IMG/VR virus record: IMGVR_UViG_3300032307_000927
Coordinates: 1 to 21,083 of that record
Strand: one strand, 5' to 3'
DNA length: 21,083 nucleotides
From: a virus
Shown here: in pieces, positions 14,059 to 21,083 of the stretch
Position numbering within the stretch: the stretch's first letter is position 1
Layout: each line of letters begins with the position of its first letter
Notes under the pieces: model-generated
What the model was told of the DNA's origin: nothing
Database searches by the model: none
Seen by the model: only the letters and a program-made list of their open reading frames with translations
Made by a program: the position numbers and the translations under genes

Positions 14059-15309
14059 ATGGCAGCAATAAATCCAACCGATGTTACCGCATTAATTGTA
14101 GATGAGTTTATACGAAATGCAACTACGCACTTAACTACTGTTAGTGGAATTGTAAATACACTATCTTTATATCCGCCAATACCAACTCCATCACCTGGTA
14201 TAACAAATTGGACAGGTTATACAATACCACCTGCTGCTAGAGTAACTAATGAGTTAAGGGATAGAATAATTTTAAACGAAATTTTAGCAAAACCAGATGA
14301 TGCTAACATTCAATTAGAAACTGATCCGGCAGTAAATAAACAATTTAATGACAATAAAAGTAATATATCTGGATTTAGAGTAGACCCAGAAGCAGGTGGT
14401 TATGGGGAAGTTGTTACGGACTTAACTGAAGCTAAACTTTTAGCTCCAGCAGCAGTACCATTAAGTTTAATTTATTCAAATTTAGTTAATCTTCCATCCA
14501 CAACTACATTACCAACTGCTACAAATTTTATTGCAAGTGATGAAGAAGAAGATGATATTAGTGGAACTGGGCAAGATGTATTACCAACATTTCCTGTCTT
14601 TCCACCTCCTGATCCGGTTACATCTGGACTTAATGAGGATCCAAACTCCCCTGCGTTTGGTGCAACTGTATCATTTGGAAGGTTATCAGTAAGAGAGGGT
14701 GGCGGGTTAATTTCAATTGGAGAAGATAAAGCAATCGGTTTAACACGAGAACAATATTTAAGAACTCTAAATTTTGAAGATGGACTGCAAATTGCTAATG
14801 TTGATATGAGTGCAGAATGGAGTGTAATAGCAAGGCAATATCTTGTAAAAAAAGAAGGATTTTCACCAGGACCCGCAAAAAATGATGAGGGAAAACTACG
14901 ATTGGGATATGGTACTGATCGGATTTTGGACATAGGTGCAACTTTTCCACGCGAAGTTAAAGCAGGTGATACCACAACTAAAGAGCAGGCAGGTAAGGTA
15001 TTGGAACTACAAGTACGAACTACTTATAAAGATAAAGTAGTTGGTACATCCGATATCCACATAACAGAAGCAGATTGGAATGCATTAAATAATCCACAAA
15101 GAGCTGCGCTGATATCTTTTGTTTATAATTGTGGAAGTTTTACATATTATCCACATATTCCTGCTGCAATTAAAGCGAAAGATTATGTTAAAGCTGCAAA
15201 TGGATTACTAAATGGACCGATAGGTGGTGCTCAATCTGGAAATATATACTCAGGCTTGGTTAGGAGAAGAGCTGAAGAAGCAGGAATGTTTATTTATGGA
15301 TTACAATAA
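14059..15309 (+). CDS. Tail-associated GH24-type lysozyme
   Basis: 416 residues. The N-terminal 150 residues are unlike the previous protein and not recognised. Residues 154-183 carry the shared acidic/proline linker, followed by PPPDPV. After a middle region, the lysozyme domain runs from about 255 to 416: YLVKKEGF with the general-acid Glu266, LRLGYGTD around 283-287, NPQRAALISFVYNCG, and a C-terminal RRRAEEAGMF. These are T4 lysozyme landmarks, so it should cut between MurNAc and GlcNAc. The catalytic neighbours differ from T4: with a gap-free alignment, Asp20 is Asn (an Asp is next to it) and Thr26 is Arg. The R-x-G-Y-G variant may be a known subgroup. Location after the CHAP gene suggests a second virion hydrolase that would replace the lysozyme domain of gp5, but a role as endolysin cannot be excluded. 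Confidence 0.75.
   Translation: MAAINPTDVTALIVDEFIRNATTHLTTVSGIVNTLSLYPPIPTPSPGITNWTGYTIPPAARVTNELRDRIILNEILAKPDDANIQLETDPAVNKQFNDNKSNISGFRVDPEAGGYGEVVTDLTEAKLLAPAAVPLSLIYSNLVNLPSTTTLPTATNFIASDEEEDDISGTGQDVLPTFPVFPPPDPVTSGLNEDPNSPAFGATVSFGRLSVREGGGLISIGEDKAIGLTREQYLRTLNFEDGLQIANVDMSAEWSVIARQYLVKKEGFSPGPAKNDEGKLRLGYGTDRILDIGATFPREVKAGDTTTKEQAGKVLELQVRTTYKDKVVGTSDIHITEADWNALNNPQRAALISFVYNCGSFTYYPHIPAAIKAKDYVKAANGLLNGPIGGAQSGNIYSGLVRRRAEEAGMFIYGLQ
14518..14606 (+). repeat. Direct repeat copy B (acidic/proline linker)
   Basis: Second copy of the 89-base repeat at 13384-13472; perfect core at 14538-14594. Third-codon positions are unchanged through the core, so duplication or gene conversion is recent or ongoing. 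Confidence 0.95.
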
Positions 15310-15336
15310 TTAAAAAAAACCAAAATATTTCATTCG

Positions 15337-15350
15337 TATATTTATATTGG
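15337..15350 (+). promoter_or_regulatory. Candidate late promoter motif (copy 3)
   Basis: TATATTTATATTGG starts 30 bases before the ATG at 15367 in the widest gap of the baseplate block (57 bases). It shares TATA(T/C)TTAT with 8476 and 10747. No TTG lies at the -33 spacing. Confidence 0.4.
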
Positions 15351-15366
15351 TATAAACTATAAAAAA

Positions 15367-15867
15367 ATGGATACTGATAAATTATTAAAAGCTATTCAAA
15401 TTTTGGTTGAAGCTGAAGTTAAAAAACAATTACCTAAAATTGTAGCTGAAGTTGTGGGCTCAACTCAAAAGAGGAGAATGGTTGAAAATACAAAAGAAAC
15501 TCCAGCAACTACTGTAAAGAAAACTCCATCTATTGCTAAAGCGATATTAGGAGAAACTAAAGTAAATAAGGTAACCGATGTTCAATACACTAAAAATCCA
15601 GTATTGAACCAGATACTAAATGAAACGAGAGCAAACACTTCGTATGCAGGGGGAACTGAAAGTGGTTATGAAGAATGGCCTACTATGAATGCTTCAATAC
15701 CAACTCCATCAAACGGAATGGATATTAATAGTGTTCGTTCTCAAATGGCATCTAAAATGGGATATGGTGATATGAATACAGGTGGAGGTTTAGGTGTAAA
15801 AACTGGAAACGAAGCATTGGATAAAGCATTGAACCGAAATTATAGTGAGTTGGTAAAAAGATTTTAA
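15367..15867 (+). CDS. Unknown baseplate-region protein (166 aa)
   Basis: A helical N-terminus (LLKAIQILVEAEVKKQL) is followed by a low-complexity, Thr/Lys-rich stretch and the segment IAKAILGETKVNKVTDVQY, then Gly- and Asn-rich sequence ending in SELVKRF. Soluble, probably partly disordered. I do not recognise it. It starts a likely transcription unit and is followed 2 bases later by the gp25-like gene, so it is probably a virion or assembly protein. Confidence 0.6.
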   Translation: MDTDKLLKAIQILVEAEVKKQLPKIVAEVVGSTQKRRMVENTKETPATTVKKTPSIAKAILGETKVNKVTDVQYTKNPVLNQILNETRANTSYAGGTESGYEEWPTMNASIPTPSNGMDINSVRSQMASKMGYGDMNTGGGLGVKTGNEALDKALNRNYSELVKRF

Positions 15868-15869
15868 TT

Positions 15870-16298
15870 ATGGCTGTAGTATTAGGTAGTAAAAAAGTTC
15901 AAGATTTAGAGCAATTTAATGATACTGCAATTGGTATTACATTACCTTTGCAAATAACTAATACTGCCTTCAATCAATCATTTCAAACTATAGATCAAGT
16001 TAGGACTAATATTAAATCATTACTTTTAACTAAACGAAGGGAAAGAGTAATGCAACCTTTTTTGGGTAGTGGACTAACTGAATTGTTGTTTGAGCAAAAC
16101 GATGAAGAGTTAGAAGAAAGAATTGAAAATACTATCGTACAATCTTTACAAACTTGGCTACCTTATGTTGTTATAGATACTATAATAATAGAACAAAGTA
16201 ATGAATTAAAAGATAGAAACTCTGTAGAAGTTTCAATTACATTTAGGATAAATGGAAACCCAACATTAGAGACTGTTACTTTTAATGTAGAAGAATAA
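15870..16298 (+). CDS. gp25-like baseplate wedge protein
   Basis: 142 residues, close to T4 gp25 (132). The block ITLPLQITNTAFNQSF is followed by TNIKSLLLTKRRERVMQPFLGSG, which is the gp25/TssE signature around the P-x-x-G-S-G-L motif, and by FEQNDEELEERIENTIVQSL. In T4, gp25 joins the wedge to the sheath initiator and is the nucleus for sheath polymerisation. The gp6-like gene starts 5 bases downstream, the same pairing as in contractile systems generally. Confidence 0.85.
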   Translation: MAVVLGSKKVQDLEQFNDTAIGITLPLQITNTAFNQSFQTIDQVRTNIKSLLLTKRRERVMQPFLGSGLTELLFEQNDEELEERIENTIVQSLQTWLPYVVIDTIIIEQSNELKDRNSVEVSITFRINGNPTLETVTFNVEE

Positions 16299-16303
16299 AA
16301 TAG

Positions 16304-18343
16304 ATGGCAACTAACAACACAGTAAATAACAATTTTAGGAATAAAGGAAAAGATATTAAATATCTAAATACAGATTTTGCTGGATTTAGAGAAAATTTAA
16401 TAGAGTTTTCTAAAACATATTTTCCAAAAACTTATAATGATTTTAATGAAACATCTCCTGGTATGATGTTTATAGAGTTATCATCATACATTGGTGATGT
16501 ACTTGCATATTATGTAGATGATACTTTTAAGGAGTCATTATTACCATTTGCGGAAGATGAAAGAAGTATTATTGCATTAGCACAATTTTTAGGTTATAAG
16601 CCAAAGGTAACATCACCAGCTTTAACAACACTTTCTGTATATCAATTAGTACCTTCAGTTGGAACAGGTCAAAATAATGTACCAGATGAAAGATTTTATT
16701 TAAGAATACGTGAAGGAATGCAAGTAGAGTCTACAACTAATACCATCCAATTTACAACAACTGATATTATTGATTTTGGGGATCCATTTGAGCGAGAAAC
16801 TATTGTATATAGTAGAGATGTAAACACTGGCGAACCTAATTTTTATTTAGTAAAAAAGCAAATTCAAGCAGTCTCATCAACAATAGTTGAGAGACAATTT
16901 ACATTTGGTACATACGAGCCATTTAGAACAATTACATTACCTGAAACAGATGTTATTCAAATTTTAGATGTTAGAGATGCTAATGGAGCTAAATATTATG
17001 AAGTTCCGTATTTAGGACAAGAAATGGTTTTCATTAACGAAACCAATACTATATCAAATAGTTCTGATTTATATCAGTTTAGAGATACTGTTCCATACCT
17101 ATTGAAAACTCTAAAAACCGCTAGAAGATTTACACTTAAAATAAACGAGAATAGAACTACTACTATACAATTTGGTGCAGGTGATCCATCTGCAAGTGAT
17201 GAACAATTAATTCCAAATCTTAAAAATGTTGGATTAGGATTGCCTAATTCAATTAGTAGATTGGAAGAGTCATTTGATCCAACAAATTTTTTAAAAACAA
17301 AAACATATGGAACTTCTCCATCAAATACAACTATTACTGTTAGATATTTAGTTGGAGGTGGTATTAATAGTAATCTATCACAAGGAACACTAACTACTTT
17401 AGCTGGTGTTCAATTTGAAGAAGACCTTTTAACATTTAATGCAAGCCAAAGGATAGTATATAATCGAGTTAAAAATTCACTAGCGGTAGATAATGAAGTA
17501 CCGGCCGTTGGTGGTAGAGGTCCTGAAACTTTGGAAGAAATTAGACAAAATGCATTAGCTAATTTTGGTTCTCAAAATAGAGCAGTTACTGCAAGAGATT
17601 ATCAAGTTAGAGCGTTGTCTCTTCCTGCAAAATATGGTGGGATTGCGAAAGCGTATGCAAGTGCGGATGGTACATTGGATAATAACTCACCATCTTCAAT
17701 CCTTGCATCTCCAAACTCTTTACAACAATTTACTGATATAGTAATGGATTTTGTGGAAAGAGCGGATAGCAATGAACCAAGTGAAGGTGAAGTAAAAGAG
17801 CAGATTAAAAATTTTCTAATAGGAAAAACTGATAATGTAAATGAAACAAATAATCCATTTGCAATTAATTTATATCTTTTGGGATATAATCAAAATGGAA
17901 ATTTAACACCTATTAATAAAGCAATAAAACAAAATCTTAAAACATATCTAAATGAATACAGAATGTTAACAGATGGTGTTAATATTTTAGATGGATTTGT
18001 TGTTAACATAGGAGTTGAATTTGAAGTGATTACATTGGAGGGATATAATAAGAGTGAAGTTGTTACACAATGTATAAATGAAATTAGAAACTTTTTTCAG
18101 ATAGACAAATGGACTTTTAATCAAACCATTAATCTTAATGAATTAGAATTAGTTATAGCAAATGTAGAGGGTGTGTCATCGGTTCCCAAATTACATATAT
18201 CAAATAAGTGTAGAGGACAGTATTCTATAAATTCATATAATATTGATGCGGCTACAAAAGATAAGATTATATATCCATCTTTAGACCCTTGTGTTTTTGA
18301 AATTAAGTTTCCGAATTCGGACATTAAAGGAAGAGCAAGATAA
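16304..18343 (+). CDS. gp6-like baseplate wedge protein
   Basis: 679 residues, close to T4 gp6 (660). The N-terminal part has the gp6 signature: DIKYLNTDFAGFRENLIEF, ETSPGMMFIELSSYIGDVLAYYVDD and ALAQFLGYKP. The middle holds ESTTNTIQFTT and FGAGDPS, and the later NALANFGSQNRAVTARDYQV is the baseplate-J-like signature shared with phage Mu and P2 J proteins. gp6 dimers form the ring that ties wedges together and opens on sheath contraction. It follows the gp25-like gene, and its stop overlaps the next start (TAATGG). Confidence 0.9.
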   Translation: MATNNTVNNNFRNKGKDIKYLNTDFAGFRENLIEFSKTYFPKTYNDFNETSPGMMFIELSSYIGDVLAYYVDDTFKESLLPFAEDERSIIALAQFLGYKPKVTSPALTTLSVYQLVPSVGTGQNNVPDERFYLRIREGMQVESTTNTIQFTTTDIIDFGDPFERETIVYSRDVNTGEPNFYLVKKQIQAVSSTIVERQFTFGTYEPFRTITLPETDVIQILDVRDANGAKYYEVPYLGQEMVFINETNTISNSSDLYQFRDTVPYLLKTLKTARRFTLKINENRTTTIQFGAGDPSASDEQLIPNLKNVGLGLPNSISRLEESFDPTNFLKTKTYGTSPSNTTITVRYLVGGGINSNLSQGTLTTLAGVQFEEDLLTFNASQRIVYNRVKNSLAVDNEVPAVGGRGPETLEEIRQNALANFGSQNRAVTARDYQVRALSLPAKYGGIAKAYASADGTLDNNSPSSILASPNSLQQFTDIVMDFVERADSNEPSEGEVKEQIKNFLIGKTDNVNETNNPFAINLYLLGYNQNGNLTPINKAIKQNLKTYLNEYRMLTDGVNILDGFVVNIGVEFEVITLEGYNKSEVVTQCINEIRNFFQIDKWTFNQTINLNELELVIANVEGVSSVPKLHISNKCRGQYSINSYNIDAATKDKIIYPSLDPCVFEIKFPNSDIKGRAR

Positions 18344-19419
18344 TGGCATATTATTTTATAACAGCATCAAAAGATGCGAGTATATATTTACAACAACCTG
18401 ATCAAAATACAGGTTTGGATGAGATATTGGATATTAGTAAAGTTTATTTTGGAAACATAAAGGATATTTCTAGAGCATTAATTAAATTTGATTTAGATGC
18501 ATTAGCACAGTCAATATCTAATGGAGATGCTGTTATTGATAGTGTTAAACTTTCACTAAGAGAAACTGAGAGTCAAGAAATACCATTGAGATATACAATT
18601 TTAGCGCATCCAATATCTGGAAGTTGGGAAATGGGTAATGGTACTCGATTTGACAAAATATCTACAACTGGTGTAACTTGGAAATATAGAGAAGGTGACT
18701 CAAACATTGATTGGTTACCAAACGGATTAGCAAGTGGTAGTGATAGTAATCCAAATGATGGCACTGGTGGAACATGGTATACTGCATCAGCAGCATCTCA
18801 ATCATTTAATTATCAGAGTGCTGATTTGAATATTGATGTTAAAGATATAGTTAAACTTTGGCTGAGTGGTAGTTTACCTAATGACGGATTTATTCTTAAA
18901 CATACCAATCAGTATGAAAACGATACCAACGATTATGGAATACTAAAATTTTTTGGAAAAGAAACTAATACAATATACCAACCTAAATTAGTAATAGGAT
19001 GGGATGATCAAATTTTTAATACTGGCTCATTACAACCTGTAGATTTAGGAGATGGTGAAGTTGTAATTAGAGTGAAACCACTTACCAAAGAATATAAATT
19101 AAATACAACTAAAATAATTAGATTAGTTGGTAGAGAGAAGTACCCATTAAAAACTTTCGCAAATGCGTTTGTAACTGATGTTGTTAAGTATTTACCTTCC
19201 ACAACTTATTATCAAATAAAAGATTATCAATCAAACGATATCATTATACCGTTTAGTGAATATTCTAAAGTAAGTTGTGATACTAAGGGAAATTATATAA
19301 AATTCGATTTTACAAATTGGCAACCAAATAGAGTTTATAAAATAGAATTTAAGGTTGAAAGTGATGGTGATACTATTTACTTTGATGATAAAATTACGTT
19401 TAAGATTGTTGAAAACTAG
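18343..19419 (+). CDS. Baseplate/fibre protein with DNRLRE-like beta-sandwich
   Basis: 358 residues. Residues 1-225 look like a DNRLRE-type beta-sandwich, a fold found in bacterial surface proteins: ASKDASIYLQQPDQNTGLDE at the start, ALIKFDLDAL, LRETESQEIPLRYTILAHP, WTYKREG-like W-rich middle, VKLWLSGSLPNDGFILK and YQPKLVIGWDD at the end. Residues 230-358 form a second strand-rich domain. Gene order (gp25, gp6, this gene) suggests a wedge-periphery or fibre-attachment protein. I cannot assign it to a T4 gene. DNRLRE naming is by pattern memory. Confidence 0.55.
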   Translation: MAYYFITASKDASIYLQQPDQNTGLDEILDISKVYFGNIKDISRALIKFDLDALAQSISNGDAVIDSVKLSLRETESQEIPLRYTILAHPISGSWEMGNGTRFDKISTTGVTWKYREGDSNIDWLPNGLASGSDSNPNDGTGGTWYTASAASQSFNYQSADLNIDVKDIVKLWLSGSLPNDGFILKHTNQYENDTNDYGILKFFGKETNTIYQPKLVIGWDDQIFNTGSLQPVDLGDGEVVIRVKPLTKEYKLNTTKIIRLVGREKYPLKTFANAFVTDVVKYLPSTTYYQIKDYQSNDIIIPFSEYSKVSCDTKGNYIKFDFTNWQPNRVYKIEFKVESDGDTIYFDDKITFKIVEN

Positions 19420-19424
19420 TAATA

Positions 19425-20489
19425 ATGAAAAACACTGGATTAAAGAATGAAAATTTTGTAAACAAACTCACTTTGAGTGGCTCTACTGCCATAAAAACTA
19501 AAAATGAGTTTGGTGTACATATATTTTCTGGTTCTGTAATAGATGATGGTGTAATATCTTCAAAATTAGTAAAACCAAAATATAATATAGGTGAAATTGA
19601 AAAATCAATAGACACCACTATTATTGAACTTATACCAGTAAGACCTCCTGAATTACCTGATACGGTATTACGAAGTGTATACAATATAGCTTTAGCGGAA
19701 ATAGCCGATTTAACACAGGAAGTTAATACATTAAATGGCGTTATTTTAAATTTACAAGCTAATATTACTGAATTAGAAATTGTTACACAATCTTTAAGAG
19801 TTGAAATTGATGGTAATGATATAGTTGTTGCTACTTTACAAAATCAAAATGAACAATTAACATTGAGAGTACAGAGTAGTATTACTGATTTACAAAATTC
19901 AATTCAAAAAGCAACTTCAGAAGCAATACAAAGAGTATCTCTTACGGCTAGGAACGAATCATTATTGCAAGAAAATGACGGGTTAAGAACTGAATTGGAA
20001 TTGGCAAAAGATAGATTAGAATTGGTAACTAAAGAACTCAACAGAGAAGCTGCGGTAGGAGCTGAATTAGCTAAAGGAGCATTTGGTGGAAACAATTTAA
20101 CTGCAAAGCCCGAACCAATAAGTGACTCATCAATTTCACCAATAGCTTGGAGAGGAAGACCTCAGGGTAATTATAGAGATGGTAACTTTATAAATGGAAA
20201 AACATTGAGTATATTTAATGCAAGTGATAATCCTGTTACTGTATCATTTACTCAACAAGGAATTGATTTCTTAACAAATATAAGTCCAATAACTGTTAGG
20301 TCTAAACAATTTGGAACTGTTAATTTAAGTGTAAATACTACAAAAGTTGATAAATATAAGAAAGGTAGTGATAGTTTAAATATAGGACAATTGGAAGTAT
20401 CTACTCCTGAAAGCACATTCTCTATACCAATCGAACTTCAAATACAACGAGGTGCTAACTATAGAAGACCTAGTAGTCCTACTAGTTAA
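19425..20489 (+). CDS. Virion protein with long central coiled coil
   Basis: 354 residues. The N-terminal 70 residues (KLTLSGSTAIKTKNEFGVHI) look like a small beta domain. Residues 85-210 are a continuous helix with heptad spacing of L, I and V and many N and Q (ADLTQEVNTLNGVILNLQAN and ENDGLRTELELAKDRLELV), so about 18 heptads of coiled coil. The rest (235-354) is a beta domain with SISPIAWRGRPQGNY and repeated strands NPVTVSFTQQG and FGTVNLSVNTT. Head-rod-head architecture fits a fibre or whisker-like protein. No homology recognised; place after the DNRLRE-like gene supports a baseplate periphery role. Confidence 0.6.
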   Translation: MKNTGLKNENFVNKLTLSGSTAIKTKNEFGVHIFSGSVIDDGVISSKLVKPKYNIGEIEKSIDTTIIELIPVRPPELPDTVLRSVYNIALAEIADLTQEVNTLNGVILNLQANITELEIVTQSLRVEIDGNDIVVATLQNQNEQLTLRVQSSITDLQNSIQKATSEAIQRVSLTARNESLLQENDGLRTELELAKDRLELVTKELNREAAVGAELAKGAFGGNNLTAKPEPISDSSISPIAWRGRPQGNYRDGNFINGKTLSIFNASDNPVTVSFTQQGIDFLTNISPITVRSKQFGTVNLSVNTTKVDKYKKGSDSLNIGQLEVSTPESTFSIPIELQIQRGANYRRPSSPTS

Positions 20490-20508
20490 TTGAAAAATAT
20501 TTAAAAAA

Positions 20509-21083
20509 ATGGCTATACAGAATATAAAAGAAATAATAAATAACAGAGGATATGTTATAAATCCAGATGATAGAAAAATCTTTGAAGAAGGAGATTTACA
20601 ATCTTTTTTTGGATTTAGTGAAAATGATGCCATTGAATTTATAGTGTACGATATTAATAATAATCAGTTACCCCAAACAGATGGTAGTTTGGTAAAATAT
20701 ATTCCATTAACTAACGATAATATAAACGATTATTTTTTAGTTCCAAATGGAACAATATTCCAAAAATATCAATTACCTAAAGAATATTTTATTGATATTG
20801 AGAGATTGATGGGAGAAGCTGGATATACTAATGGAATTTTTAAAACTCAAATAACTCTAATTAACAAAAGAGCTGGTAGTAACAAACAGTTTGATAAATT
20901 ATGGATACAAGAAATATCTCCATCTAGAACAGAAGTTAGATTATTTCCATTAAAAGAAGGTGTTACATTAAATCCTGAATTGAAAACAAGATATGATGCA
21001 TTTGTAAATGATAGAGAATTTAGAGAAGATACTATTGCTTATGTAATTGAGTTTATTGAAAATATAAAACCTACCGAAATATC
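20509..21083 (+). CDS. Unknown virion protein, 3' truncated
   Basis: Starts at ATG 20509 after an A-rich run and stays open to the window edge (191 codons seen). The visible part opens MAIQNIKEIINNRGYVINPDD and continues with alternating short strands and loops (ENDAIEFIVYDINNNQLPQ, NKQFDKLWIQEISPSRTEVR). It is soluble and looks like an attachment domain of a large structural protein. Not recognised. It continues the baseplate/fibre block. Confidence 0.7.
   Translation, partial: MAIQNIKEIINNRGYVINPDDRKIFEEGDLQSFFGFSENDAIEFIVYDINNNQLPQTDGSLVKYIPLTNDNINDYFLVPNGTIFQKYQLPKEYFIDIERLMGEAGYTNGIFKTQITLINKRAGSNKQFDKLWIQEISPSRTEVRLFPLKEGVTLNPELKTRYDAFVNDREFREDTIAYVIEFIENIKPTEI

Noticed and set aside
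14472-14975. 167-codon antisense frame
   Set aside because: Overlaps the lysozyme gene fully; its composition follows the complementary strand and has no start context or domain.
20470-20485. Palindrome CTAGTAG TC CTACTAG as a terminator
   Set aside because: Loop is too short, no T run follows, and it lies in the end of a coding frame.

Overview
The window is a compact, AT-rich piece of a tailed-phage genome. Every gene lies on the + strand, gaps are a few bases, and start/stop codons often touch or overlap. Gene content points to a contractile-tailed virus distantly related to T4: a gp55-like late sigma factor, a gp25-like and a gp6-like baseplate wedge protein, a central-spike-like protein and separate tail-type peptidoglycan hydrolases. 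The likely host is a member of the Bacteroidota. Two gaps carry a TTG / TATATTTG pair with exactly 20 bases between the elements, which is the -33/-7 promoter pattern of that phylum (TTG, TAnnTTTG). Ribosome-binding regions are A-rich with almost no Shine-Dalgarno sequence. Host and phage family are inferences; nothing here names a species.

Layout. (1) 3-746: C-terminal part of a membrane-anchored protein with two calcium-loop-like repeats, cut by the window edge. (2) 801-5577: a metabolic and DNA-maintenance operon behind a host-type promoter, holding a DNA methyltransferase, UV-damage endonuclease, hotdog thioesterase, large thymidylate synthase, small unknown proteins and a cupin. (3) 5629-8089: a second operon behind a host-type promoter. 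It starts with a peptide-deformylase-like protein lacking the catalytic motifs, continues with small proteins and the gp55-like sigma factor, and ends with a four-helix-type protein. (4) 8153-10715: a probable lysis/processing block with a holin-like membrane protein, a terminator, a single-span protein with a beta-rich C-terminus, a RimK-like ATP-grasp fused to a retropepsin-like protease domain, a tiny basic protein and a second terminator. (5) 10780-21083: baseplate and tail genes, continuing past the right edge.

How it fits together. Regions 2 and 3 look like genes read early by host RNA polymerase. The sigma factor made in region 3 would then switch on late genes. Three late-region gaps (before 8504, 10780 and 15367) share TATA(T/C)TTAT 28-33 bases before the start codon and lack an upstream TTG, so this is my candidate late promoter.

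The most interesting part is the spike region. T4 gp5 carries OB-fold, lysozyme and beta-helix in one chain. Here the spike gene seems to have no lysozyme. It is followed by a proline-repeat protein and two separate hydrolases, CHAP and GH24, that share an almost identical acidic/proline linker. The linker lies in an 89-bp direct repeat with a 57-bp perfect core. I propose it as a docking or tethering module. No tRNA, CRISPR array or insertion sequence was found, and no gene-free stretch exceeds 300 bases.
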